A stretch of DNA of 64,000 bases, taken from positions 1 to 64,000 of the forward strand of contig JAUSMJ010000048.1 in NCBI GenBank assembly GCA_030645575.1. Reading direction: 5' to 3'. A program made the translations under genes and the position numbers. Every line of letters begins with the position of its first letter. Positions within the stretch are counted from its first letter, which is position 1. Under the pieces are notes generated by a model that had not been told where the DNA came from, did not search any database, and was given only the letters and a program-made list of their open reading frames with translations. Below, one piece after another: positions 9,778-17,828 of the stretch. The DNA is from Caulobacter sp. (GTDB taxonomy: Bacteria; Pseudomonadota; Alphaproteobacteria; Caulobacterales; Caulobacteraceae).

Positions 9778-11043
9778 TCAGGCGACGGTCAGCGGCCCAA
9801 GCGTGCGGCGGCTGGCGTCCGTCTCGATGCGGACCTCATAGTCGCCGGGGCGGAGGAAGAAGACGGCTGTGCTCGCTGTTGTCTTCACCAGATACTGGTC
9901 GGCGGGGATGGCCATGGGCGTCTGCTGTGCGTCCGCCGCCGGGATGGCCTGGATAAGGCTGCCCACGGGCGCGGGCTCTTTCATGGCGAAGGCCGCGCGG
10001 CGGCGACCCGCGGCGCTCGCCAGCCAGCCAGGGCGGCCTTCGATTTCGCTGGGGCGAGGATGGTAGACGGCGATATCGACCGCGCCCGGGAATCGGCCCG
10101 TCAAGGCCGCGCCGTCTGGCTGGAAAACCGCCAGGGGTCGGGTGGGAGCGAAGTGGGCGACCACCGCCTCGCCGTTGGCATCCGTGTCGGACCCGGCCAT
10201 GCCGCCGGACTGCTCGATGCACAGCGGATCGATCCCCGTCTTGGCCTTCAGCCGCGCCGCCATCCACGGCTGGCCGCCCAGCGGCGCCTTGGCCGCGTGG
10301 GCGTAGCCGCAATAGATCAGCAGGCGCGCGTTCGGGTCCTTGTCGAACACGGCGGCGATCAGATTGTTCGCCTGGGCCTCCTCACGGGCGGCGGTCCGCG
10401 CGGCGCCTTCGGCGTCCGGAGCGGCCCTTTGGTCGTCCCGCTGTTCGTAGGCGGCCAGTTTGAATCCGGACGACCGCGCCTCGCGAACAAAGTCGGCAAA
10501 CACCGGGTCCGAGAGATAGTAGCCAAGGTCCGCATCGATCGGTCCGCCCCCGTTTGCCCGCTCGTCGAATTGGCCGTCCGGGCTGTTGTCGAAGGCTTCC
10601 GCCGCCAGCCAGTCGAACCCCTCGGCCCGCAGCGCCCGCGCCACGTCGGCCGCGAACAGGCGGCAGGCCGAGACGTGGTGGGCTTCGTTCAAAATGACGA
10701 TGCGCCGCCCCTTTGAGGCGGCGACGATCGCCGCGAGCGCGTCGGTCGCTGTCGCGCCGGCGAGATCGACGGTGGCTGGACGTGGCGGCTGGCCCCCGCG
10801 CCAGGCCCGGAAGTTGGCGATCATCGCCGCGAAGGCGCCGGGTTCGTCGCCGACGAAAGCCAGCCACATGGCGAGCACCTGGCCGGCGGTCTTGATGTCC
10901 GCGGCCGCTTTCTCCCGAACGGACTGGAGCTGGGGAAGGTAGAGGAAGTCAGACTTCGCCGCGTCCGGCGCATCGGCGGCCCTGGAATTGGAGCCGGCCA
11001 TCGCCGCAAGCCCCGCGAGTATCGTTCCGCGCCTTGTAATCAT
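9778..11043 (-). CDS. Exported ChaN/erythromycin-esterase-superfamily-like protein
   Basis: A 421-residue protein with a signal peptide that starts MITRRGTILAGLAAMAG; the twin arginine suggests possible Tat export. The segment RRIVILNEAHHVSACRLFAADVARALRAEG followed by WLAAEAF resembles the metal/haem-binding core of the ChaN-EreA (TIKI-related) superfamily, in which E and H near 'NEAHH' are key. A second conserved-looking part, ARLLIYCGYAHAAK, fits the same fold. The C-terminus (about 340-420) looks like a separate beta domain. Start chosen at 11041-11043 for the GGAGG ahead of it. Function unknown. Confidence 0.65.
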   Translation of the reverse strand: MITRRGTILAGLAAMAGSNSRAADAPDAAKSDFLYLPQLQSVREKAAADIKTAGQVLAMWLAFVGDEPGAFAAMIANFRAWRGGQPPRPATVDLAGATATDALAAIVAASKGRRIVILNEAHHVSACRLFAADVARALRAEGFDWLAAEAFDNSPDGQFDERANGGGPIDADLGYYLSDPVFADFVREARSSGFKLAAYEQRDDQRAAPDAEGAARTAAREEAQANNLIAAVFDKDPNARLLIYCGYAHAAKAPLGGQPWMAARLKAKTGIDPLCIEQSGGMAGSDTDANGEAVVAHFAPTRPLAVFQPDGAALTGRFPGAVDIAVYHPRPSEIEGRPGWLASAAGRRRAAFAMKEPAPVGSLIQAIPAADAQQTPMAIPADQYLVKTTASTAVFFLRPGDYEVRIETDASRRTLGPLTVA

Positions 11044-11159
11044 GACGCGAGCCTCCGGCAGGCGAGGGCGCTTGTCAATCGCGGACGATTCTGATGCCAC
11101 AGGCCCGTATAGACGCCGCCCCCCTACCCAACCCGCGCCGCCTCCGCTAATCCCTCGCC

Positions 11160-12011
11160 ATGCCCATGGCGCTCATCATGTCGAGCCACGTCGCGGGGAG
11201 TCGTGTCGGCGGCTCCGCCCAGGCGCTGGCTCTGACCCAGTTCAAGATTGATCCGGTGGTCGTCCCCACCGTGCTCTACGGCCGCCACCCCGGCTGGGGC
11301 GCGCCCGGCGGGGCGCAGGTGCCGGTCGAGGCGTTCGAGGGCATGCTCGACGGGGTCGAGGCCAATGGCCTGTTCGGCATGACCGACCTGGTCCTGACCG
11401 GCTATTTCGCCAGCGTCGAGCAGGTGCGGGCCGCGGCCCGGGCGATCGACGCGGTCAAGGCCGCGCCGCGCGACGGCGCCTTCGCCCGCAAGCCGATGAT
11501 CGTCGTCGACCCGGTGATCGGCGATTCCGGCAAGGGCCTGTTCGTGCCGGCCGAGGTGGCCCGGGCGATCATCGACCACCTGATCCCCAAGGCCGACCTG
11601 GTGGCTCCCAACAGCTGGGAGCTGCAGCGGATCACCGGCGCCGACGCCCGCAGCCCGGAGGCCGCCGTCAAGGCCGCCCGGCTGATCGGCAAGGCCGTGC
11701 TGGTCTCCTCGGTCATTCGCGGCAACGAGATCGGCGTGGTCTACGCAGACAAGCGCGAGGCCTGGCTGGCGGCGCACCAGAAGGCCGGCGAGACCGTGCC
11801 CAGCGGCACGGGCGATCTGTTGACCGCCCTGTTCGCCGCCGCCCTGCTGGAGGGCCAGACGCCGTCCTACGGCCTGGCCCGCGCCGTCGGCGGCCTGGCG
11901 GAAACCATCGCCTCGGCCGGCATCTGGGCCTCGCCCGAACTGCCGATCGTCGCCATGGGCGCGCGCATCAAACAGGCCAGTCCCACCGTCCGTATCGAGA
12001 GGCTGGCGTGA
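11160..12011 (+). CDS. pdxY: Pyridoxal kinase
   Basis: Ribokinase-family kinase of the vitamin B6 salvage pathway. The 283-residue protein contains the expected pieces: an N-terminal SSHVAGSRVGGSAQALAL, VDPVIGDSGKGLFV, LVAPNSWELQRITG and the catalytic anion hole GTGDLLTALFAA with its conserved Asp. PdxY and the bifunctional PdxK/ThiD proteins are close; the residue pattern favours PdxY/PdxK over ThiD. It overlaps the following hydrolase gene by 4 bases (GTGA), which implies coupled translation. Confidence 0.88.
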   Translation: MPMALIMSSHVAGSRVGGSAQALALTQFKIDPVVVPTVLYGRHPGWGAPGGAQVPVEAFEGMLDGVEANGLFGMTDLVLTGYFASVEQVRAAARAIDAVKAAPRDGAFARKPMIVVDPVIGDSGKGLFVPAEVARAIIDHLIPKADLVAPNSWELQRITGADARSPEAAVKAARLIGKAVLVSSVIRGNEIGVVYADKREAWLAAHQKAGETVPSGTGDLLTALFAAALLEGQTPSYGLARAVGGLAETIASAGIWASPELPIVAMGARIKQASPTVRIERLA

Positions 12012-13135
12012 GCATCGACATCCACGGCCATTGCGAGCCCCGCTTCGCCGCCGTCCAGAACGCCTTCGCCGCCAATTTCGAGAGCGGCCACGAGCTGGGC
12101 GCGCGGTTCGCCCTGTCCGTGGACGGAGAGATCGTCGTCGATCTGTGGGCCGGCTGGGCCGATCGCAAACTGACCACGCCGTTCGACGACCGCACCCTGA
12201 CGCCCGTCTATTCGACGACCAAGGCCGTGGCCTCGACGATGATCGCCCGGCTGGTCGAACAGGGGCGCCTGCGCTGGGACCAGCCGGTCGCCGAGGTCTG
12301 GCCGGAGTTCGCGGCCGGGGGCAAGGGCGCGGTCACCGTCGAGCAGATGATCTCGCACCAGGCCGGCCTGCCCGGCTTCGTCGAGCCGATCGACCCGACC
12401 CTCTGGTACGATCCGCCCGTGATCGCCGCGATGCTGGCGGCCAGGGCGCCGATGTGGCCGGTCGGCTCGGCCAGCGGCTATCACGCCCTGACCATCGGCT
12501 ATCTGGTCGGTGAGCTGTTCCGCCGCGTCGATGGCCGCTCGCTGGGAACCGCCCTGCGCGAGGACATCGCCGGACCCGCCGGCCTGGACCTGTGGATCGG
12601 CCTGCCCGACAGCGAACACGGCCGCTGCGCCGACCTCAAGCCGCCCTCGGCCATGCCGGTGTTCGGCGAGGTCACCGACCCGAAGAGGGCCGCCTTCCTG
12701 TCGCCCTGGGCCGCGCCCAGCGGCCGGGGCTCGGCCGACTGGCGGCGGATCGAGATCCCCTCGGCCAACGGCCACGCCACGGCGCGGGCCCTGGCCCGGT
12801 TCATGGGCGCCCTGGCCACCGACGGCGAGATCGATGGCGTGCCTATCCTGTCGCCGGCCTCCGTGATCGAGGCCAGCCGCGAGCGCATCCGCGGCCAGGA
12901 CCTGGTCCTGCCGTTCGAGCTCAGCTGGGCCGCCGGCTTCATGCGCAACGTTCCGAACCACTTCTTCGGCCCTGGCGAGGCGACCATCGGCCACTCCGGC
13001 TGGGGCGGCAGCTGCGCCTTCGCCGACCCCGGGCATCGCGTGGCCGGCGCCTATGTGATGAACCGCCAGGACGTCCATCTGATCGGCGACCCGCGCTCCA
13101 CGCGCCTGATCGAGGCGGCCTACGCCAGCCTTTGA
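12008..13135 (+). CDS. Beta-lactamase-fold serine hydrolase (class C-like / family VIII esterase)
   Basis: A 375-residue protein of the penicillin-binding-protein/beta-lactamase fold. The S-x-x-K catalytic pair is STTK (Ser 69, Lys 72). ISHQAGLPGF and SGYHALTIGYLVGEL supply the later conserved elements, and GHSGWGGSCAFADP marks the C-terminal motif in the KTG position. No signal peptide is present, which suits cytoplasmic family VIII esterases (EstB type) better than a secreted lactamase. Its start overlaps pdxY by 4 bases. Confidence 0.85.
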   Translation: MSIDIHGHCEPRFAAVQNAFAANFESGHELGARFALSVDGEIVVDLWAGWADRKLTTPFDDRTLTPVYSTTKAVASTMIARLVEQGRLRWDQPVAEVWPEFAAGGKGAVTVEQMISHQAGLPGFVEPIDPTLWYDPPVIAAMLAARAPMWPVGSASGYHALTIGYLVGELFRRVDGRSLGTALREDIAGPAGLDLWIGLPDSEHGRCADLKPPSAMPVFGEVTDPKRAAFLSPWAAPSGRGSADWRRIEIPSANGHATARALARFMGALATDGEIDGVPILSPASVIEASRERIRGQDLVLPFELSWAAGFMRNVPNHFFGPGEATIGHSGWGGSCAFADPGHRVAGAYVMNRQDVHLIGDPRSTRLIEAAYASL

Positions 13136-13168
13136 GCGGGGACGCCCGCCGCCTTCGGTCTGCTGTCT

Positions 13169-13843
13169 CTATCCCCCCACGAACAGTTCCCGCGACGGAC
13201 ACAGGTCGCGCACCTGGCATTCGCCGCACTTCGGCTTGCGCGCCAGGCAGGTGTAGCGGCCGTGCAGGATCAGCCAGTGGTGCGCGCGGGTCAGGTACGG
13301 CGCCGGGACGATGGCCATCAGGTCGGCCTCGACCTTGTCCGGCGTCTTGCCGTCCGACAGCTTCAGCCGGTGCGAGACGCGGAACACATGGGTGTCCACG
13401 GCGATGGCCGGCTCGACGCCCAGCTCGTTGAGCACCACGCTGGCGGTCTTGCGCCCGACGCCGGGCAGGGCCTCCAGATCGGCGCGGTTCAGGGGTGTCT
13501 TGCCGCCGTGCTTTTCCAGGATGATCCGGGACAGGGCGATGACGTTCCTGGCCTTGTTGCGGAACAATCCGATGGAATTGACGTAGGGGATCAGCCCGGC
13601 CTCGCCGAGCGCCAGCATGGCTTCCGGCGTGCTGGCCGCCGGAAACAGCTTCGCGGTGGCCTTGTTGACCTGAACGTCGGTCGCCTGGGCCGACAGGGCG
13701 ACGGCGACCACCAGGGTGAAGGGGTCCTGGAAGGCCAGTTCCGTGCGCGGATCGTCCGACAGGGTGGCGAACCTGTCGAACAGTTCGCCGACGCGGACCT
13801 TCTCCCTGGGCGACAGGCGCTTCTTCGTGGCTGGCTTTTTCAT
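13169..13843 (-). CDS. nth: Endonuclease III
   Basis: Base-excision-repair DNA glycosylase/AP lyase for oxidised pyrimidines. The helix-hairpin-helix with its catalytic lysine reads LPGVGRKTASVVLNELG, and the catalytic aspartate is in AVDTHVFRV. The C-terminal iron-sulfur cluster is complete as CLARKPKCGECQVRDLC. From the ATG at 13841-13843 the protein has 224 residues, a normal length; an ATG seven codons upstream is also possible, and a longer in-frame extension is rejected. It is divergent from an Ada-like gene. Confidence 0.95.
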   Translation of the reverse strand: MKKPATKKRLSPREKVRVGELFDRFATLSDDPRTELAFQDPFTLVVAVALSAQATDVQVNKATAKLFPAASTPEAMLALGEAGLIPYVNSIGLFRNKARNVIALSRIILEKHGGKTPLNRADLEALPGVGRKTASVVLNELGVEPAIAVDTHVFRVSHRLKLSDGKTPDKVEADLMAIVPAPYLTRAHHWLILHGRYTCLARKPKCGECQVRDLCPSRELFVGG

Positions 13844-13971
13844 CGCCGGAAGGATGGGGCGCATCGCCCGGTTCGCCAAGGCGGGGCGGCGCGCTAAGCT
13901 GGCCGAACTATATTTTCGCGGGCCGCAAGAAGCGGGCGGATTTCGCGGTTCCCCCCGCCTACCTTCGGCGC

Positions 13972-14868
13972 ATGGCATACGACATGACCCCCACCCGCTC
14001 CGCCCCGGCGCCGGCTTCCGGCGTCATCGTGCAACTCGAAGAGCGCGCCCGCGACTATGATCGCATGGCCCGTGCGCTGGCCTGGCTGGCCGACCACTGG
14101 CGGGAGCATCCGTCGCTGGATGAGGCCGCCGACGCGGTCGGCCTGTCGCCGTTCCACTTCCAGCGCGTGTTCACCCGCTGGGCCGGGGTCAGCCCCAAGG
14201 CCTTCGTCGCCTCGATCGCCCATGCCGAGGCGCGAACGCTGCTGGAGGAGGGCGCCAGCGTGCTCGACGCGGCGCTCGACACGGGCCTGTCGGGCCCCTC
14301 GCGGCTGCATGACCTGTTCATCGCCCAGGAGGCCGTCACGCCGGGCGAGGCTCGCCGTCGCGGCGAGGGCCTGACCCTGCGCTGGGGCCTGGCGCCCACG
14401 CCGTTCGGCACGGGGCTGTTCGCGGTCGCGCCGCGTGGCCTGGCGGGCCTGGGCTTCGTGGACGAGGCCGGCGAAGGGGCCGCGTTCGCCGATATGCACC
14501 GTCGCTTCCCCGCCGCCGACTGGGTGCGCGACGACGAGACGGCGCGCGACATGGCGGTGAGGGCCTTTGGCGAGGGAGCGGGGCCCCTGCCGGTGGTGCT
14601 GATCGGCTCGCCGTTCCACATCCAGGTGTGGAAGGCGCTGCTGCGCATCCCGGCCGGGGCCACGGCCACCTATGGCGACGTCGCCCGCTGGGCCGGCAAG
14701 CCGAAGGCCTGCCAGGCCACCGGCGCGGCCATCGGCGCCAACCCCGTCAGCCTGCTGATCCCCTGCCACCGCGTGATCGCCCGCGACGGGCGGCTGAACG
14801 GCTACCACTGGGGGCTGGGCCGCAAGGCGGCGATGCTGGGGATGGAGGCGGTGGCCAGGGCGGGGTGA
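13972..14868 (+). CDS. Methylated-DNA-[protein]-cysteine S-methyltransferase with AraC-type domain
   Basis: Removes alkyl groups from O6-guanine in a suicide reaction. The 298-residue protein joins an AraC-like helix-turn-helix region (about 30-125, LDEAADAVGLSPFHFQRVFTRWAGVSPKAF) to a C-terminal methyltransferase domain with the active-site motif IPCHRV (Cys about 265) and the helix GATATYGDVARWAG. The Zn-binding Cys4 domain of full-length Ada, which senses methyl phosphotriesters, is missing. The gene may still be named ada in related genomes. It faces nth, a second repair gene, across 128 bp. Confidence 0.9.
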   Translation: MAYDMTPTRSAPAPASGVIVQLEERARDYDRMARALAWLADHWREHPSLDEAADAVGLSPFHFQRVFTRWAGVSPKAFVASIAHAEARTLLEEGASVLDAALDTGLSGPSRLHDLFIAQEAVTPGEARRRGEGLTLRWGLAPTPFGTGLFAVAPRGLAGLGFVDEAGEGAAFADMHRRFPAADWVRDDETARDMAVRAFGEGAGPLPVVLIGSPFHIQVWKALLRIPAGATATYGDVARWAGKPKACQATGAAIGANPVSLLIPCHRVIARDGRLNGYHWGLGRKAAMLGMEAVARAG

Positions 14869-14892
14869 TCCTCCGCCGGCCTGATGACAAAG

Positions 14893-15039
14893 GCCCCTGA
14901 AGACCTTGATGGAATTCTGCGCCCCGGTCGGGAGGCCTGGTCAAGGACGACCCCTTCGGGGTCGCCGCTACGCGGCCGCGAAGCGGTCCTTGAGCAGTCC
15001 GCCCGCCGGAGCAACACTGGCCATCAAGACATCAGGGGC
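14893..15039. repeat. Nested intergenic palindrome
   Basis: Outer arms GCCCCTGA (14893-14900) and TCAGGGGC (15032-15039) continue inwards as a partly matching inverted repeat. Inside lie CAAGGAC (14942-14948) with GTCCTTG (14986-14992) and a perfect 7-bp hairpin CGACCCC-TTC-GGGGTCG (14948-14964). It sits between two convergent genes and may end both transcripts, but no T tract is obvious. Confidence 0.5.
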
Positions 15040-15063
15040 GGTCCGCCTTCCCGATGGTTGGAG

Positions 15064-15933
15064 CTAGCTGGCGGCAGGCGGGGCCGCCGCCGCCCTCGGA
15101 ATCAGCAGCTCGTCGAACACGATCCGCCAGCCTTCCGGCCGCCGCTGCCAGACGCGCACGTAGTGGGCCTTCACCGGCGCGCCGTCCTTGTCCCAGCCCG
15201 CCGAGCCGTAGGTCCAGGCCATGTCGCCGGCGACCGAAACGCCGCCGCCCAGCGGGGCGAAGGCGATCTGTTTCGCGCGCCAGTCCAGTTCGGGACCGAA
15301 GGTCGCGCAGCCGGTCGCCGGCGCCATCGGCGAGGACTGGATCCGCCCGTCGCAGGCCAGCACCCTCAGATAGGCGGCCTTGCTGTCGGCCCTCGCCTCG
15401 ACGGCCAGCGCCGCTTCCGCCGCCTGGACCTTGCTGAACGCGCCTTCCGGATAGAGGCCCGGAACCTTCGGCATCGCCAGGAAGACGGGCGTCTCCCCGG
15501 GCCCGGGCGAGGCGGCGGGGTCGCTGCCCACGCCGCCGTCGAACACCCATTTCCAGCCGCCGTCGGCCTGTTTCTTCCAGACCGTGAAATAGTGGCCGCG
15601 CCGTTTGCCGCCGACGCTGTAGGGACCCGTGGTGAAGCCCAGATCGCCGGACGCGGCGATGCCGGCCCAGGTCGGCCACCATTCCAGCTTCGGCGCGTCG
15701 GGCGCATCGTCTGGCGAGGCCAGGAAGGTCTCGCGGGCGTTGACCGGGTCCGGCGTCATCAGGATGGCGTCCGGCGCCATGTGGGCGAGGAAGGATTTCT
15801 TGACGCCGAGCCGATAGCCGTCGGCGGCGAAGGCCCGTTCGGCCGCGACCACGGGGTCCGGCGTGACCGGCGCGACGGCGGCGGCGGCGGGCAGGGCCAT
15901 CGCGGCGGCGGCGAGGGCCAGGATCAGGCGCAT
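15064..15933 (-). CDS. Exported DUF4440/SnoaL-like protein
   Basis: A 289-residue protein with a signal peptide (MRLILALAAAAMALPAAAAVA). The mature part seems to hold two copies of a SnoaL/NTF2-like (DUF4440) domain. The first, about 25-150, contains VVAAERAFAADG, FLAHMAPDAILM and GDLGFTTGPYSV; the second, about 160-285, contains AEAALAVEARAD, GGVSVAGDMAWTYGS and HYVRVWQRRPEGWRIVFDELL. The paired 'G-D-x-x-x-T-x-G' strands are typical of this fold. No catalytic residues could be set. Start placed at the ATG directly before the signal peptide. Confidence 0.78.
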   Translation of the reverse strand: MRLILALAAAAMALPAAAAVAPVTPDPVVAAERAFAADGYRLGVKKSFLAHMAPDAILMTPDPVNARETFLASPDDAPDAPKLEWWPTWAGIAASGDLGFTTGPYSVGGKRRGHYFTVWKKQADGGWKWVFDGGVGSDPAASPGPGETPVFLAMPKVPGLYPEGAFSKVQAAEAALAVEARADSKAAYLRVLACDGRIQSSPMAPATGCATFGPELDWRAKQIAFAPLGGGVSVAGDMAWTYGSAGWDKDGAPVKAHYVRVWQRRPEGWRIVFDELLIPRAAAAPPAAS

Positions 15934-16036
15934 GTCGGTCTCCCGCAATTTCGTCGGCGAAGGCTACTCCCGAGACCGGTCCGCGCGGTATGAAATCGCG
16001 GTAAGACTTCACCGCCCAGGACGCCGGATCCCCAGG

Positions 16037-16774
16037 ATGAGCTTTTCGCAGGCCGAGGTCGAACGCTACGCCCGCCATCTGGTGCTGCGCGAGGTCGGCG
16101 GACCGGGGCAGCAGAGGCTGAAGGCCGCCAGCGTGCTGATGGTCGGGGCGGGCGGGCTCGGCGCGCCGGCGGCCCTCTATCTGGCGGCCGCCGGGGTCGG
16201 CCGGATCGGCCTTGTCGACCCGGACACGGTGGCCCTGTCCAATCTGCAGCGCCAGGTGCTCTACGCCACCACCGACGTCGGCCAGGCCAAGACGGCCGTG
16301 GCCGCCCGGCGACTGAGCGACCTCAATCCCGAGATCACGATCGAGACCCACCCGCTGGCCCTGACCGCCGGCAACGCCGCCGATCTGATCGCCGGCTACG
16401 ACCTGGTGCTGGACGGCACGGACGACTTCGCCACCCGTTTCGCCGTCTCCGACGCCTGCGTGGCGGCCGGCAAGACCCTGGTCAGCGGCGCGATCGCGCG
16501 CTGGACCGGTCAGGTCGGGGTGTTTGCCGGTCGCCCCTGCTACCGCTGCCTCGTTCCGGACATCCCGCCCGACGCGGAGACCTGCGCCGGCGTCGGGGTG
16601 GTCGGGGCGCTGGGCGGGGTGATCGGCTCGATGATGGCGCTGGAGGCGATCAAGCTCATCACCGGCGCGGGCCAGCCGCTGGCCGGCCGGCTGCTGATCT
16701 ACGACGCCCTGGCCGGCGAGACCCGCACGGTGCGGATTGGCGCCGACCCGGACTGCCCCGCCTGCGGCGCTTGA
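16037..16774 (+). CDS. moeB: HesA/MoeB/ThiF family adenylyltransferase
   Basis: E1-like enzyme that adenylates the C-terminal glycine of a small sulfur carrier (MoaD or ThiS). The 245-residue protein shows RYARHLVLREVGGPGQQRL, the ATP-binding VGAGGLGAPAALYLAAAG (about 36-53), VDPDTVALSNLQRQVL and the two halves of a zinc knot, CYRC and CPAC. There is no rhodanese domain. MoeB and ThiF are hard to separate on sequence; no thiamine or molybdopterin gene is nearby to decide. ATG 16037-16039 follows CCAGG. Confidence 0.85.
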   Translation: MSFSQAEVERYARHLVLREVGGPGQQRLKAASVLMVGAGGLGAPAALYLAAAGVGRIGLVDPDTVALSNLQRQVLYATTDVGQAKTAVAARRLSDLNPEITIETHPLALTAGNAADLIAGYDLVLDGTDDFATRFAVSDACVAAGKTLVSGAIARWTGQVGVFAGRPCYRCLVPDIPPDAETCAGVGVVGALGGVIGSMMALEAIKLITGAGQPLAGRLLIYDALAGETRTVRIGADPDCPACGA

Positions 16775-16826
16775 CGGCCGGCCCGGGAGCTTCGCCCCGC
16801 GGCCGTGGCGCGACGTGGCTGGACCG

Positions 16827-16908
16827 GGGGACATGTTCGCATTGCCCTTGCAATGCGTACGTGTCCCCGACCAGGAGCGCGTGGGAAACATGAAAAGTAC
16901 GTGTCCCT
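16827..16908 (-). repeat. REP palindromes (RAYT family), locus A
   Basis: On the minus strand: a full REP (16868 to 16827) reading GGGGACACGTAC, an inner stem with GCATTGC/GCAATGC, then GAACATGTCCCC. Upstream of it lies a variant beginning AGGGACACGTACTTTTCA (16908-16891). The arrangement of the two is copied in inverted order at 17669-17744. The dipeptidase reading frame is cut at the edge of this block. Confidence 0.85.
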
Positions 16909-16916
16909 GGTGGCTG

Positions 16917-17369
16917 CGCGACGCCTGCCGCGCGGAACTGGTCGATGGCGTCCAGATCGCCCTCCAGCATCTCGGCGGCTTCGAACGAATAGATGACGCC
17001 CAGCTTTCCGGTGGCCTTGGCCCGAGCGAAATCGGCGGCGGCGCCGATCTTCATATATACGTCCGGATTCAGGGCGATGGTCTTGTCGATGAGGGCGATG
17101 GACGCCGCCGTTTCGCCGCGTGACTCATTGCCCGATCCGCCGATGGTCAGTTTGGCCGCCGTCAGTCCGGACGCCCTGATGATGTCGCGCGTTTCCTGAT
17201 CCAGAGGCGTCTCCGGATCGATGGGCAGGATCAGGTTGCCGTTGATGACGATGGCGTCGCGATAAAGCCGCGAAGCCTCCGGGGTCGATGACCCGCGAGT
17301 CCCTCCGGCGCAGGCCGTCAGCGACGAAGCGGCGGCTGCGCCGATAAAGGCGCGACGCGTGGCGATCAT
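16917..17369 (-). pseudogene. Truncated membrane dipeptidase (peptidase M19), N-terminal 151 residues only
   Basis: From the ATG at 17367-17369 the frame encodes a lipoprotein-like signal (RRAFIGAAAASSLTACAGG) and then the start of a renal-dipeptidase-type protein: LYRDAIVINGNLILPIDPE, LTIGGSGNESRGETAASI and VIYSFEAAEMLEGDLDAIDQFRAAGVA. Intact relatives have about 400 residues. After residue 151 the frame runs straight into REP sequence and on antisense to moeB, ending at 16659. The metal-binding and C-terminal parts are absent, so the product is very likely dead. Confidence 0.85.
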
Positions 17370-17668
17370 GGGCAGGCGGGCTCCGGCGACGCGACAGGTG
17401 GACGGGAGCTCTTATCTCTGCCGTTCCCGTTTGCGTCCAATGAACTCTTGGACATGGTCTTTTCCGCGTTCGGTTTCATCCACGGCGGCGCACCTACGAT
17501 GCTCGACCCTGGGGGTCGCCAGACCACGATTTTGAACGCCAAGCCTGCCGTAGGACCGGACATCCGGAAAGTCCGAGTGGGTGGATTGCGGACATGCGCC
17601 ATGGCATGGGACGGGCCGCCGCAGGGACGGGACCAGGGACGGGACCAGGGACGGGGACAGACAGGGAC
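17370..17668. other. Gap with a GAC-rich short tandem repeat
   Basis: No gene is supported between the dipeptidase remnant and the REP block. At 17623-17658 a 12-bp unit (AGGGACGGGACC) occurs two full times and a third partial time, then runs into the GGGGACAC start of the REP, as if the repeat grew from REP ends. The remainder (17370-17620) shows nothing I recognise. Confidence 0.55.
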
Positions 17669-17744
17669 GGGGACACGTACTTTTCAGGTACATGAACAAC
17701 CGCTGGACGGGGACACGTACCGGCTGGCGCCGGAACATGTCCCC
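17669..17744 (+). repeat. REP palindromes (RAYT family), locus B
   Basis: A variant copy (GGGGACACGTACTTTTCA, from 17669) is followed at 17709-17744 by a full REP: GGGGACACGTACCGGC, loop, GCCGGAACATGTCCCC. The same variant-plus-full pair occurs inverted at 16827-16908. It lies 85 bp before the RAYT start codon. Confidence 0.88.
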
Positions 17745-17770
17745 GGGGGCACAGCCGCATGGGTTGCGGC

Positions 17771-17802
17771 TTGACGCAATGTGAACAAACAGCGAACATA
17801 TG
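17771..17802 (+). promoter_or_regulatory. Probable RAYT promoter with a LexA-box-like direct repeat
   Basis: TTGACG at 17771-17776 is a good -35 hexamer; GAACAT (17794-17799) or the overlapping CATATG could serve as -10. Between them GAAC (17783-17786) and GAAC (17794-17797) are spaced by exactly 7 bases. GAAC-N7-GAAC is the reverse-strand reading of GTTC-N7-GTTC, the LexA box known from alphaproteobacteria. LexA bound here would block the promoter. Confidence 0.5.
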
Positions 17803-17828
17803 TGCGGCTCAACAGGATGGAGGCCGCC

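Noticed and set aside
17781-17828. A RAYT start at GTG 17781
   Set aside because: It would place the start within the promoter and the LexA-like box; ATG 17829 has GGAGG and gives the usual N-terminus.
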